This document shows positions 9,492 through 20,236 of a stretch of DNA of 64,000 bases, in pieces (position 1 is the first letter of the stretch; each line of letters opens with the position of its first letter). The notes under the pieces were generated by a model. That model worked only from the letters and a program-made list of their open reading frames with translations. It had not been told where the DNA came from and searched no databases. Both the position numbers and the translations under genes were made by a program. The DNA comes from Leishmania martiniquensis. Taxonomy: Eukaryota; Euglenozoa; Kinetoplastea; Trypanosomatida; Trypanosomatidae. Location: contig NC_090156.1 in assembly GCF_017916325.1 (NCBI RefSeq), forward strand, positions 561,501-625,500, read 5' to 3'.

Positions 9492-11707
9492 TCGCTGCTA
9501 TTTGGCTGCGTGTGCCACAGCACGAGGGCGACGGCGCGTGTGCTCGCCGCGATGTGCGTGCGGCGGGTGTGAAGCGACAGCGGCAACACGTGAGAGGATA
9601 AAGAGATCCACGAAAGGGTTTCACACACCATGGCGTATGCATTCGCTGTCAGCATTCGGGCCACGACCCTTCGCCCACACAGGCAGACACGCCCACAGCA
9701 AATATGTGCGCGCGACGGAGAGCCGCAGCGGGGCTCGGTGCAGCGCTCACATCCACGAAATTCTCCAGCCTCCAGGGGGGCGAATGGTGGTGTTGCTTGC
9801 ATGGCGCCATCGTCTGCGGAGGACGTAAGGCGTGTGAGGCCATCCGAAAGGAAGCTGCAGCGCAGCCCGGGCGTCTTCAGGGGCACCGCCCTCAGCCACA
9901 CGTTCCTCCTCTGGAGGCGAACACAATTGCGGCGATGGCCTGAGAAAACGGTGACCCTTCGATTTCGGGGCCCCTCTGCGTCGAACCTCTTCGGTGCAGT
10001 GCTCTACCGCGTGACGCCACCAGCCAACGCCACCTACGCGCATTGCCTCTTGGTAGTTGGCTGGCGCCTAGACTGCCTTGCGGGGGAGGGGGCAAGGACC
10101 CCAGGGAGTCGACTGTACAACGGTGAGGGCCGATGCAAGAGGGGCATAGTGGGCATGCGCTTTCGTGCGCTCCATCGACCCGAATGAAAGAGCTTCACAG
10201 TCGTTACGCCAACATCCAGGCTGCCGAAGAGGCACGACGCGACCTATCCTCCTCCTCAGATGCCTTGTCGCGTACAGCCGCAGAGGCGTCGACAGCTCCG
10301 TTGTGTTTCATGTCGTGGAGCGACGTCCCACTATGGGAGATGTCGAGACTTTTGAGTGAGAAAAAGCAGTAGCAATGACGACACGGAGGCGTGTGTACAT
10401 CCGACGAGGCCACGATTGAGGAAAGAAAAGACGGGGAGGAGAGTGGGCGGGGACAAGAAGGGAGGCTCAAAACAACGAAGGGAGTTCAGGAGAAAAGACG
10501 GAGATGCGGGAGCGGAAGAAAACGCCGCCGCTCTCTGTGAGTCTACATCGTCAGCGAGGGCGTATCAAGAAAAACGTTTTACAAAAGAGACCGACATCCA
10601 GCAGTGAAGGGATAGCCAGGCGAAAAGACGGCGCCCCTCCGTCAGGTTCATCGGTGTTGGCGCGGGGGAGTCCGTCTGGTACGAAAGGAAAGGTGCGCAG
10701 AGTCGTACGCACTCACGGCGTCACAACGCGAAGAAAAGGGGAGAGCCAAAAGGGAGCATCGACGCTGGAGATGGGAGCGCCTCAGTGCTTCTCCTGAGTG
10801 TGGCACAGATTTCGTACATGTCTCTTCGCCGTACCTCTTCCCTCTGTTCTTCACAAACACAAGCACTTGAGCACAGACATAGGCAATCCCACTGTGCTAT
10901 GCAGTCACAGGCACGGCCCGCGTCTCCAGCTCTGATCCCCTGCCCCGCAGGTTGCGTTGCACCCCCTTTTATGACGGTTGCCTCGCCGTGCACCCCTCGG
11001 GGCGGTGCTCAGCCTCCCTCCACAGAGAGCGGGGCGCAGGAACCCTCCTCACCTTCCCCTCCCGCACACATCCACACACAAACAGAGACACCGCACGCGC
11101 TGAAAGTTGCGTTTCTATTGCCGATGGGGGAGGGGGGTATGGAAGGCAGGGGAGGCTGCGAGGGAGAGACAGAGCGAAGGAGGGCGACACCCCGAAAGAA
11201 AAGAGGAAGAATCGTTTGCAGGGACAGCAGAGGCGCGTTGGTTGTGCGCTGGCGTACAGGAGAGGCGGTAAGTGCGCGATCGGCTCTGCTGTCTTTTTTC
11301 TTCTCTCTCGGAGGCTGTCTGCTGTAATGGTGGCGTGCGTATTCCTCCCATTAGTCTCATGCGCGGTGGGGCGCACACGCCTTCATTCGGCACGCACTCG
11401 ATCGAAGGAGGAGAGGCGGAGGCTCTCGTGCGATGCCGGGAGCTACAAAACCACTCACCCGAGCCGACCGTGAGCGTGCCAACGGCGCGAATCTTCTTGT
11501 GGTGCATGTCCAGATGGATGAGCCAGGGGGCGCCCCCACTACCACTTCACGACACGAAGGTGTAGTACGTCCACCTCCGTGTGGCCGCTTTCCCACCCAC
11601 TCCAAAGGGTCCCCCTCTCATCGCCGCGCCCAGTCACCGCCGTCATGGGCTTCTCCTACCCTCAGCTGGCACACGTTTCACCTCCCCGCCTTCTCGCCGT
11701 AGCAGTC
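9492..11707. other. long intergenic region without a recognised gene
   Basis: 2.2 kb between the BCKDH E1 alpha stop and the DCC gene start. The part near 9640-10350 is of mixed composition, unlike the surrounding simple-sequence DNA, and may be a decayed retroposon or part of a UTR. The part near 10990-11330 is C/T- and GA-rich. Open frames of up to 185 codons exist on both strands but lack recognisable domains. Confidence 0.45.
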
Positions 11708-13147
11708 CTAAAGCTTTTCCTTATCGTAGGTAGAGCGGTGCGCTTCGTAGTGCTGCACCAGCAGCGCCCTCTGCCGCTCCAGCTCTGGCGTTGGGTGCTC
11801 AAAGACATCATCGCACATGGTGGATACCGGCCATGCAGGCAGCTTCTCCTGCCGACGCAGCTCGCTCAGTACCTCCTTTCGCGTCTTCTCGACGATTTCT
11901 TTCGACTGCTCGGGCGTCCACCAGTCGCGCCTCGCCATGAACTGCTCAAAGCGCGTGATGGGGCTAAAAGTCTCTGCGAAGTGCGCTATTTCGTCCCGCG
12001 AGCGGTATGCGGTGCTGTCGTCTGAGGTGGAGTGGTGCGAGAGACGGTACGTCAGCGCCTCCACCAGGACGGGCCGGTGCCGGGTCAAGATCATCTCACG
12101 CGCCTTGCGCACCGTGTGGTACACCGCCAATGCGTCGATGCCGTCGACGCGGGCGGCCGGCATCCCGTAGCCTACCGCCCGGCTCAAGATGCCGTCTCCC
12201 GTGTACTGGCTGTGGGTCGGCGTCGAGATGGCGTAGCCATTGTTGCGCACAAAGAAGAGGGTGTGAGAGCCGACAGTGCTTGCAAAGTTCAGCCCCGCGT
12301 GAAAGTCCCCTTCGCTCGCTGCGCCTTCGCCGAAGAACGTGGCGCATATGCGCGCCTGCGGAGCCGTCGACAGCAGCGTGCCGGACGGCAGGCGTGTCTC
12401 CAGCGCCTGATTCTCGAGGCGAAACGCGTAGCCGGCGCCGGCCCCGTGCGGGATCTGGGTGGCTAGCGGGGAGCTTACCATTTGTGCATGCAGGCGCTTG
12501 CTGCCGTAGTGAATGGGCATCTGGCGGCCTTTCAAGTCGCACTCGCAGTTGCCCATGCACTGCGCGATGAACTCGGGTATGGTGTAGCCGCGGTACGTCA
12601 AGATGCCCGCCTCTCGGTACTGCGCAAAGATCTCATCGTTGCTGGCCAGCCCAGCCGCCGCGCCGATCACGGCCGCCTCCTCACCGAACATCGTCATGTA
12701 GAAGGAGATGCGGCCCTGTCGTTGCGCTTCCAGCATGATTTTATCCATAGTGTTGTGTGTCAGCATTGCTGACATCATGCGCTCGGCCACCTGGCGAGTG
12801 ATGACGCTTGCTTCATCCTCGACGAGGTAGCGAAAGGAATCATTATTTTCGGCGCTCTGCAGATCGGCTTTACCAGCTTTATTGGCGTCTGGAGATGCAG
12901 GCGCAGTGGTGCCACCGTGAGTCGTGTCTTCGCCAGCGACCCGGCCACGTAAGTCCAGCACGTGAAAAATAGGTGCGGCTGGGTCGGGCTCATCGTTGAA
13001 TGTTAACGTGCTTGTAGTCACTGGGCCATCCATAAAATCGACGTTCCACACTTTCTGCACTTGGCGGAACGCGTCACTTAGCAAGGGACGGCCGGCGACG
13101 GCAGCGGCGAGCGAGTTGCAGTGCACTGCACGAGAGATGCGGAACAT
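11708..13147 (-). CDS. BCKDHA: 2-oxoisovalerate dehydrogenase E1 component, alpha subunit (BCKDH E1 alpha)
   Basis: 479 residues from ATG at 13147. The frame extends upstream only to a GTG, and the extra codons look like UTR. This is the thiamine-diphosphate-dependent subunit of the mitochondrial branched-chain 2-oxoacid dehydrogenase complex, which decarboxylates the keto-acids of Leu, Ile and Val and passes the acyl group to E2 lipoate. The first 30 residues (MFRISRAVHC...) lack acidic residues and suit mitochondrial import. The ThDP/Mg site is GEGAASEGDFHAGLN (273-287), with the YREAG, MPIHYGS and IPHGAGAGYA blocks before it. The phosphorylation loop LSHHSTSDDSTAYRS (369-383) is intact; Ser373 matches the Ser that BDK phosphorylates in animals. 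An insertion near 72-102 (Gly/Thr/Ala-rich) is not typical of the family. The E1 beta, E2 and E3 genes are not in the window. The identification is very secure. Confidence 0.97.
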   Translation of the reverse strand: MFRISRAVHCNSLAAAVAGRPLLSDAFRQVQKVWNVDFMDGPVTTSTLTFNDEPDPAAPIFHVLDLRGRVAGEDTTHGGTTAPASPDANKAGKADLQSAENNDSFRYLVEDEASVITRQVAERMMSAMLTHNTMDKIMLEAQRQGRISFYMTMFGEEAAVIGAAAGLASNDEIFAQYREAGILTYRGYTIPEFIAQCMGNCECDLKGRQMPIHYGSKRLHAQMVSSPLATQIPHGAGAGYAFRLENQALETRLPSGTLLSTAPQARICATFFGEGAASEGDFHAGLNFASTVGSHTLFFVRNNGYAISTPTHSQYTGDGILSRAVGYGMPAARVDGIDALAVYHTVRKAREMILTRHRPVLVEALTYRLSHHSTSDDSTAYRSRDEIAHFAETFSPITRFEQFMARRDWWTPEQSKEIVEKTRKEVLSELRRQEKLPAWPVSTMCDDVFEHPTPELERQRALLVQHYEAHRSTYDKEKL

Positions 13148-14943
13148 TATGCGGATCGAAAACAAAAAGCGTTGTGTGGGTAAGGTGGGAGATAGGAGAC
13201 GTGGGAGACAACAGAAAGGACTGTAAGTGCGATGATGTGTGTGCGCGTGTGTGTCTGCGCAGATGCCACTCAATGGACGTCGCACACACACACACACGCG
13301 AGAGAGAGCGAGAGGAAGACGAAAAAAAACAAAGAGAAGAAGGCGTTTGCAAAGCGTGACAGTTGAGGAGAGGGAGAGAGAAAAAGAATCAATTTGGTTC
13401 TAAAATGTTACAGAGAAACAGATGTGCGCGCACACAGGCACATACAGACACAGATGTAGACACACAGACAGACCGACGGGGATCGGTGTGTGTGTGTGTG
13501 TGGTGAAAGAAGAGAGAGGAAAGAGGGGTGAGTGGGGGTTGGGTGGACGAGGGGTTCGTTTCCGTCCGCTGCGTTCGTTGATGGCGTTGGGCTCGGCAAG
13601 ATCCCAGAGAGGGCTGGAAGGCTGCGCAGTGTAAAGAAGGCGTACGTGCGTGCTCAAAGGTGCGACGATGACCTCGTCAGGCCCGCTGCTCCGCCAGAGT
13701 CAGATCCGCACACGCGAGCACACCGGTGGTCACAGTCGATGAAGCGCGCGTGCGAAGTGAACGGAACAGGCCGTTGGCGTAAAGAGTGTGGGATAGGGGC
13801 TTGACGGTAGAAAGCAGATGAAGGATGTGATGCATAGGGGCGGCTGTAACAAAGAGCCGGCAAGCGCGATGACATGGAGCAACCGAAGGGGGCGGGGCGG
13901 GAGTCTGTCATGCAGGTGTGCGCTGCAGCATTGTCGATATAACAAAGGAGAGAAGTGACAGCGACAGAGAGGTGAGGGTGTGGTGCCGGCACACGCGCGC
14001 ACATAGGCACACGCACACACGCTTGGAAAGAGTGAGCAGTAGCCTTGAGTGAGCTAGACGCGCTTGCGCACCGCGATCAAGCAGTCAGCCTTTTCCCCTC
14101 CTCCTCCTCCTCCCCGCACCGTAACGCTAGGAGTGTAGCCAGTGCGCACGCGGGTGTGCGCTGCTAAGAGACCTCGTCACCGGAGAAGAAGACAGCAGCA
14201 GCCATTGTACACTGCACGCTGTACAGGCTCAGTCGCCTTCTGTGATTTAGTGACGTACGTTTGGGAACCAAAACCGTAGCGGTCCAGCCCCTCTCTGGAA
14301 CGTCGCGCGTACAGCGTCCTGAGGGGGGCATTGGCCATCCTTTCGGGCATTTCTCTGCCTCCCTGAGGTTATCTTCTCCTTTGCGCCGATCGATGAGGGG
14401 TATCGTTGTCTACGTGTGTGCCCCAAGCTCCTTTACGGCGCCAGGGACTCAGTCGTCGCCTTCTCGCTGTACACGGGCGGGGGGGAGGGGGTATGTGAGG
14501 AGCAAAGAGAAGGGGGGAAGCACGTGCACACAGTTTAGCCTCCTCCCCCTCCCCCCCCATACTCGTCCTCTCGCACCCCTGAATGAAGGCACGCAAGTGC
14601 ACGCCAAGCAAGTACATACAACTACAGGTATGTGTACTGGAGAGAGAGACGTACACACACGCACACACAGGCGACCCTCACGGACGCATGCAAAGATACA
14701 CACATGATGGCAGCAGCGCAACTCGCATGGTGTGGCAGTAGTAATCTACATCAAGGCAATCCCCTTCCGTCACCTCGCCGGTTGCCGCCCCGGCCTCGCC
14801 ATACCCCGCATCCTCGGCAGCCTCCACCGTCTCCGGCACACAAACAAGCACGCACGCACGCATTCGGGCTGATTGAGAAGCGGTCACTCTGCCCACGTCG
14901 TCGTTGCTGGCCTCGTGGCAATCGATGAGACTGCGGTAGCACA
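13148..14943. other. intergenic, no gene seen
   Basis: 1.8 kb. Next to the BCKDH E1 alpha start there is a possible SL acceptor AG at 13222-13221 (minus-strand CGCACTTACAG), about 75 nt upstream of the ATG with no intervening ATG. The rest holds a GT run at 13486-13503, GA-rich and CA-rich stretches, and the presumed 3' UTR of the CYB5D1 gene. No open frame with recognisable protein character was found. Confidence 0.5.
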
Positions 14944-15609
14944 TTATGCCTCCGTAAGGTCATCGTTATAGTAAAGATGTATGGCAGGGATGTAGTAGTC
15001 TGCGTTGAGGCCCAATTCCTCGAAGGAGTCCGCCTCGTCGTGTATGCCGTTGTCCTCGAGCGTGCGGGACATGTCGAGCTCACGTGGATCCGGATCCAGC
15101 CTCACCCACGTATAGCTGCGCGCGTGCGCGTTAATGGAGAGGTATCGCTCGCGTAGGAGCTCTTCTAATGTTTCCTCCGCGCATACCTCCAGCGTTGTCT
15201 CGTCGCCGGTGAGTGTATTAACAATGCGGATGCGGCGCGTACGACTCGTCAGGGCTCCGATGACGTACTGCGGGTCCTTCCACCACGGGATGTCGTAGTG
15301 GAGGTCGATATTGGAGTCGGGGTAGATGGTGGGCATGTGGGGCACGCGACCCAGCGGCATCGTATACGTGCGCATGCCACTAGTGACATCTACGCACGTC
15401 CTAAGATCATCTGCCTCGGCATCCCACCAGTGCGAGATGTCAGTGCCGGCCACTTGGACTAGCGGCTTGGTGAGGTGTGCGAACTTTGGTGTGTCTTTGT
15501 AGGCGGCGATGAGGGGTGTCAGGTCGAGAACCTTACCGTTTAGTGACACGTACGCGTCGTCGTGGAAGGCGTGCTCGCGCACCTCCTTGGCCGTGTAGAA
15601 GCGCGACAT
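14944..15609 (-). CDS. CYB5D1: cytochrome b5 domain-containing protein 1 homolog (flagellar)
   Basis: 221 residues from ATG at 15609; codons upstream of it reach only a non-ATG start. The whole length follows the CYB5D1 family: an N-terminal b5-like region (FYTAKEVREH, VSLNGKVLDLTPLI), VAGTDISHWWD with the probable haem-ligand His60, then TRRIRIVNTLTGDE, SYTWVRL, LEDNGI and the characteristic end YYNDDLTEA. The classical b5 HPGG loop is absent, as in this family. In algae and vertebrates CYB5D1 is a ciliary protein linked to redox control of beating and associated with the radial spoke/axoneme; a flagellar location here is inferred from that. The C-terminal half resembles a ubiquitin-like fold. 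The flanking genes (BCKDH E1 alpha and PRMT5) suggest no shared function. Confidence 0.92.
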   Translation of the reverse strand: MSRFYTAKEVREHAFHDDAYVSLNGKVLDLTPLIAAYKDTPKFAHLTKPLVQVAGTDISHWWDAEADDLRTCVDVTSGMRTYTMPLGRVPHMPTIYPDSNIDLHYDIPWWKDPQYVIGALTSRTRRIRIVNTLTGDETTLEVCAEETLEELLRERYLSINAHARSYTWVRLDPDPRELDMSRTLEDNGIHDEADSFEELGLNADYYIPAIHLYYNDDLTEA

Positions 15610-17137
15610 GAAGGAAAGGCCGGCCGAGGAAAGGCGCACACAAACACAGCCGCCTTCACAGATACGCACAGCGTCTCGGGCCCCTCGGCGTGCCTCTTTT
15701 TTTTTCGTGGGTTCTCCGAGAAGTCAGCGCCAAACGCGCGTGCGAAAGAAAGCGCACGTCTCGCGCGTCTTTTCCCTTGGCAGGGATCGAGTGTAGGAGG
15801 TCCGATCGACGGAGGTAAAAGATGGAGCCGCGCGCACGTCACCTCACGACCGGGAGCAGTGCAGCGAGGTATAATGGAGATGGAGCTGATCGATGTGGCA
15901 CTGCCCAATGAGTAGAAAGAGGGGAGGAGGGTGGAATCAGAGGTGTAGTGGGCGAGGGAGCGCAGCGACGCGCCAATGTCACAGCCCCTCAGGTCAATGT
16001 GGTGGCCTCTGCAGTAAGAGGAAGCGAAAAAGGTCAACGGCATCTCTCCTCTTCGCTTTAGCGAGGTATGAGAAACGTCACACGTGTGAACGCTTCCACG
16101 TGAGCTTCGCTGCCTCCAACTCTGAGGATGGCATTCGCAATGCCGCTGCTCGGCGGGCCCCTTTTTTTCGTTGCTTCATACGCTGCGAGGGCTGCTCTGT
16201 GCACGTTAGACCCACGCTGCCATCCGTCAGCACCGGACTGGGCGAGGCGGGGAGGGGAGGGGGGGGCGAAAAAAAAAGGTGTGGGAAGAGGGGTGGCGAC
16301 GGCGGCGTTGAGGGGCAGAGAGTCCGCACAAATACACACACCCACACCCACAGACACACACACACACACACGAGTGCACCTATGACTTGTGCGAGGGAGA
16401 ACAACACAGGAAATACAAACGACAACGACAGGGAGAGAGAGAGGGAGGGGGAGGAGGCGAACAATGAAGTGGAACGCATAGCGAGGAATGAGGGGATGGG
16501 CGCAGTACTGAAGGGAGAGCACACACGTACACGGAAAAAAAACAAGGAATACTACACCATACGAGCAGATGTGATGCGTGCACAACGTCGGAAACGTTCC
16601 AGAAAAGAGTGGGAAAGGGGGAAGGTGCACACACTTATACACATCCATACGCGTGCGCGTGCAGGCATCCTTCAAAGACAGCGAAAAACATGACAGGGCG
16701 GGCCGCGAGGGGGCAAAGGGGGGAGGAAGGAAGGAGAGGGACAGCAGCTTTGCCGACGGTGGCCCGGATCAAAGGCTCCGCAGGCAAATATTTGCAATCC
16801 AACATGAGCACAGAGGGAATGGCGAAGGACACGGGGAAGAGGCTAGAGCCAGCAGAGGTGACCATGGCGAAGCACAGAGAGCCATCCATGAACACCAACA
16901 CCCGCGCGAGCGCACACAGGCGCAGGGAGAGAGAGAGACGGGGATCAACAAGGACGTCACCCAGGCATTACACGCCAAAGTTAAGCTGCGCGACGCACAT
17001 CCATCTCCAGCGCTGAGCTCGAGCAGAGGTAGCGAGAGCTGCCTGAGGAAAGAGCGCGGGGGGATAGGTGTCCTGGGGCTTTATCCGACCCACCCCCGCC
17101 GCCACGTTCCTATTCTTCAGAACCCACCCTCATCGCC
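15610..17137. other. intergenic, no gene seen
   Basis: 1.5 kb. Just upstream of the CYB5D1 start, a CT-rich stretch (about 15611-15640, minus strand) follows AG at about 15652. A CA run lies at 16353-16372 and a GA-rich tract at 16430-16460. The plus-strand frame at 15893-16693 is Arg/Glu/Gly/Thr low-complexity and runs against the transcription direction, so I do not call it. Confidence 0.5.
16353..16372. repeat. CA dinucleotide repeat
   Basis: An uninterrupted CA run of about 20 bases inside a longer CA-rich stretch starting near 16327. It is one of many similar microsatellites in the intergenic DNA of this window. Confidence 0.9.
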
Positions 17138-20100
17138 TCACAGGAGCATCGAAGCTGCCCAACCGTTCCTATTGTGAACCACCAGTGTTGCTGTAGAGTC
17201 ACTGTCGGCGCTCGGCGACCGTTGCTCCGCCGCCACATCGCCGTAGGCGATGCTCCACTCGTACCACACCTTCTGTTTCTCCAGACTCCTCCGGCGAACG
17301 AGCTGCACGCGGATGGCGACCGTGCCGCTTTGCGTGGTTGCCGCTTTCGCCACTTCGAGCAGCTCCGCTTGCTGGGTCGGCTCCAGCGCAAAGACGCACG
17401 GAAACCAACTGTACATGTCCTCTGTTCGATCCACAGGGGCGGTGGAGATAATCGTTGCTGGCGAGGTCTCCGACTGGTAGAGCACAGCAGAGAAGTAGCC
17501 GGCCAAGCCGCAGCAGCGGCCACACGGCGGAACCATGAAGACAAGGCTCGCCGACCGCTCAAGCGAGACGGGCACGCGTCGATTCACCGTGTCGCCGTCG
17601 GGCTGGCGGCGATCACTGCCGCCACTGGTGAGCTTGTGCTCGAAGGTCCAGCACGGCTGTGGTGGAGCCAGTGTGACGGCTCTACTAAGGTTCGTCACGA
17701 GCAGCGTATGATTAAGAGCGGCGTGGTGGTCGTTGCAGCCTGGCGGTGGCACTGTCAAGCCCTTCACTGCCGCCTCCGTCAGCGCGGCATTCAAGGCGGC
17801 TGACATGAGTGGTGCCACCCAGGCGGTGTATTCCTGTGGAATACACGTCAAATACGGGTTGGGAGCGATGCCGCGGCGACGCTCGATGTCTTCAAGCTGG
17901 ACGTGGAAGGCCTCGATGCACTCCGGGCTGAGCTCATTGTCCCCTAGGCTCCCCAGCAACTCCGACAGGATGAGGTCGCACAGACCGAAGTCGGCCGGCA
18001 AACTCAGAGAGCCGCTTTCCGCATCGATGGCAAGAGTACGCCCGTCAGCGACAATCACCTCGAGCGTGTGGCCAAAGGTGTACGCCAGCTGCGTCCACTC
18101 CGGGTCGTTCGCCCACCGCATACGGGTGAATGCGGCGGCTGGGCGATTCTTTTCGATGGCAAATATGCGCAATCGCACCCCGAGCGCAGAGACGGCGTTG
18201 AGGCACTCGTCGATCAATGGACCGCGGCCGCAGCCGAGCAGCACGAGATGAAGTGTCCGCTCGTCCCCTGAGGAGACGGGAACTCGCTGCGTGACGCCGT
18301 ACTTCGCGAAGAAAGCTTTGTTCTGCTGCGCGTGCTGCTGCTCCGGCCCGGCGGCGTACCAGTCCTGTACATAGTGAAAAACGGCCTCGCGGTACTGCCG
18401 GTACTTTCGTGCGTCGCGCTCGAACACCTCGTAGACGCCGCTCGACAGCTGGTGGCTCAGCGGCTGTAGTGGCAACTGCAGTTGGCCCTCAAACGGGGCG
18501 AAGACGTCTCGGGCCGGCTCTTCGACACCCCTGAAGTGCAGGTAGTTGAGCAGCGGGTATTGGTCAAAGAAGGTGCGATCGAACACCGGCATCGCGCGGC
18601 GGCGGAGCAGCTCCACAATGAAGGTGAGTGCGCTCACAAAGGGTGGGTAAGCACCAGCCCAGCGGGCGGCCAACATCGGCTGCAGATCCTCTGGCATCAC
18701 GTAGGTGTAGCGGTGCCGCAGCACCTCAGTGCGGCGACAGTCGGCCGCCGCCTCGGACGAGGTGCCGGTCACCGAGCCGGGACCACTGGCGCCGCCCTCC
18801 GCCACCGCGCCCGAACTCGCGTCGTGGCTTGTCTTGGGCTCTGTAGGAGTATCGTACCAGTCACACAGCGAGTAGTCCGTTCGACTCTCCTCACTCTCGC
18901 TGTCTGTGTAGACCGGTGGTGCTCGCCGAAGCGGTGCGCTGCCCTCGTTGTTCTGGCGCGCCTGCGCCTCGTCAGCGTCCTCCGCTCCCAAAGTGGCGCT
19001 GAGGCGGTGCTGCAGATTTGCAGCAGTCCCAGCGGCGTCAGGACGGTAGTGCGGATGCTCGTGTGGCGCGACCCCGTGCGGTGCCAGACACGCCAGAAGC
19101 GCCGGGGCAGTGGGGCATTCGAAGCCTACAACGTCCTCACCAAACCACTCGCTCGGCAGCAGCATGTCCGGGCTCCATGACGAGTAGTATAGCAGCGCCA
19201 TGAGCGACGCAGCCGCCTCGGTATGCACCAAGCCCGAACACGGCGCCTGGGCGCCGGATGTGCAGCTCATTGTGGAGCTTGTGACACTGCGCGGCGTATT
19301 GATCTGGTACATCACCCGCTGTGACTCTGTCTTGTGGGTGGAGTAGCCATAGAGTACGGCCTGACGGAGGTGCTGCAGCTGGTAGCGATGAGCAGCATTG
19401 CAGGCATCGCAGCGAACCCACACCTTCGCATAGGTGCACTGCTGAATGAAACGCAGCACCACGTCAGCGGCGAGACAGACGACGCGGATGTTGCGCTGGT
19501 CTTCCTCTTCGTGAGAGATTGGCTGTGTATCGCCACCCGCGTTAGTCGTGGCACCTCTACCTTTGTCTTCCTCATCGCCGTCGTCATCTCCACTGGACCA
19601 CGCGGCGCCAGCCACATAAAAGGGAAGCGGCACCTGCACAGCGCGCAGGCACATAAAGGCTGCAAGGTCAAGTTGCTCAGCGATACGCCGCCGCTGCGCT
19701 CGTGTGGACCAACCTACCTCCGTCACGACCCCACTGATCGTCTGGCACCACTCCGACGGCATGTGCAGTGCGCCCCACGTCCCGGCCACCTCCCTCCGCC
19801 AAGCCTGATCTAGAACGTGTGGATCAGCTGTCATGTTCGGCGGAGGGCAAGGGCCGAGTAAGAGGGAGCTAAAGGGCAAGGAATCGTAGCTGGCACCACT
19901 GCTGGACACAGTGGCAGCGTGTAAGGCGCTGCGGTTCTGCGTGACGGCGAGGTCGCCGTTGTCGCTCAAGGACGAAGGGGACTTGAACTGTGGAAAGCGA
20001 CCGAGAAAACAGGTACCGAACGCGGCACCCAACATGCGCGCCTGCTTGATGGAGCGCATTAGCGCCGGCTCTCCGGTGACGCCGTAAACACGCAGCGAAG

Positions 20101-20236
20101 CAGGAGAAAACATGCCGGTACTCGCCCACTGGCTGTGAAAGCGCTCTCTGCTGTGCAAGCAGTAGTCCTCCTCCATTGCCGATGGGGTCACCTGGGCCTC
20201 GGGGCCATTGCTGATGCAGCCTCCGTCGAGCGACAT
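17138..20236 (-). CDS. PRMT5: protein arginine N-methyltransferase 5 (type II PRMT)
   Basis: 1032 residues from ATG at 20236. It is a SAM-dependent enzyme that symmetrically dimethylates arginines on RNA-binding and other proteins. The methyltransferase half starts near 655 with the SAM loop LLGCGRGPLI (666-675), the acidic ribose-binding step (AIEKN, 693-697) and the double-E loop SELLGSLGDNELSPE (758-772, Glu759 and Glu768), a near-exact PRMT5 signature. The beta-barrel/dimerisation region follows (IAPNPYLTCIPQEYTAWVAPL). The N-terminal half fits the PRMT5 TIM-barrel position (VTGEPALMRSIKQARMLG near 53-70). It is much longer than the roughly 640-residue animal enzyme because of acidic and Ser-rich insertions near 85-130, 216-246 and 415-505, the last probably a linker between barrel and catalytic domain. 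Identification is secure; partners (an MEP50 equivalent) are not visible here. Confidence 0.96.
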   Translation of the reverse strand: MSLDGGCISNGPEAQVTPSAMEEDYCLHSRERFHSQWASTGMFSPASLRVYGVTGEPALMRSIKQARMLGAAFGTCFLGRFPQFKSPSSLSDNGDLAVTQNRSALHAATVSSSGASYDSLPFSSLLLGPCPPPNMTADPHVLDQAWRREVAGTWGALHMPSEWCQTISGVVTEVGWSTRAQRRRIAEQLDLAAFMCLRAVQVPLPFYVAGAAWSSGDDDGDEEDKGRGATTNAGGDTQPISHEEEDQRNIRVVCLAADVVLRFIQQCTYAKVWVRCDACNAAHRYQLQHLRQAVLYGYSTHKTESQRVMYQINTPRSVTSSTMSCTSGAQAPCSGLVHTEAAASLMALLYYSSWSPDMLLPSEWFGEDVVGFECPTAPALLACLAPHGVAPHEHPHYRPDAAGTAANLQHRLSATLGAEDADEAQARQNNEGSAPLRRAPPVYTDSESEESRTDYSLCDWYDTPTEPKTSHDASSGAVAEGGASGPGSVTGTSSEAAADCRRTEVLRHRYTYVMPEDLQPMLAARWAGAYPPFVSALTFIVELLRRRAMPVFDRTFFDQYPLLNYLHFRGVEEPARDVFAPFEGQLQLPLQPLSHQLSSGVYEVFERDARKYRQYREAVFHYVQDWYAAGPEQQHAQQNKAFFAKYGVTQRVPVSSGDERTLHLVLLGCGRGPLIDECLNAVSALGVRLRIFAIEKNRPAAAFTRMRWANDPEWTQLAYTFGHTLEVIVADGRTLAIDAESGSLSLPADFGLCDLILSELLGSLGDNELSPECIEAFHVQLEDIERRRGIAPNPYLTCIPQEYTAWVAPLMSAALNAALTEAAVKGLTVPPPGCNDHHAALNHTLLVTNLSRAVTLAPPQPCWTFEHKLTSGGSDRRQPDGDTVNRRVPVSLERSASLVFMVPPCGRCCGLAGYFSAVLYQSETSPATIISTAPVDRTEDMYSWFPCVFALEPTQQAELLEVAKAATTQSGTVAIRVQLVRRRSLEKQKVWYEWSIAYGDVAAEQRSPSADSDSTATLVVHNRNGWAASMLL

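Noticed and set aside
9630..10187. 185-codon plus-strand open frame
   Set aside because: Antisense to the transcription direction, no domain, and overlapping minus-strand frames of similar length.
13148..13297. N-terminal extension of BCKDH E1 alpha
   Set aside because: It begins at GTG, encodes CT/CA-repeat-derived residues and lies largely upstream of the predicted SL acceptor AG at 13222-13221. ATG at 13147 starts the presequence.
15893..16693. 266-codon plus-strand open frame
   Set aside because: Made of Thr/Arg/Glu/His repeats from CA/GA microsatellites, on the strand opposite all genes.
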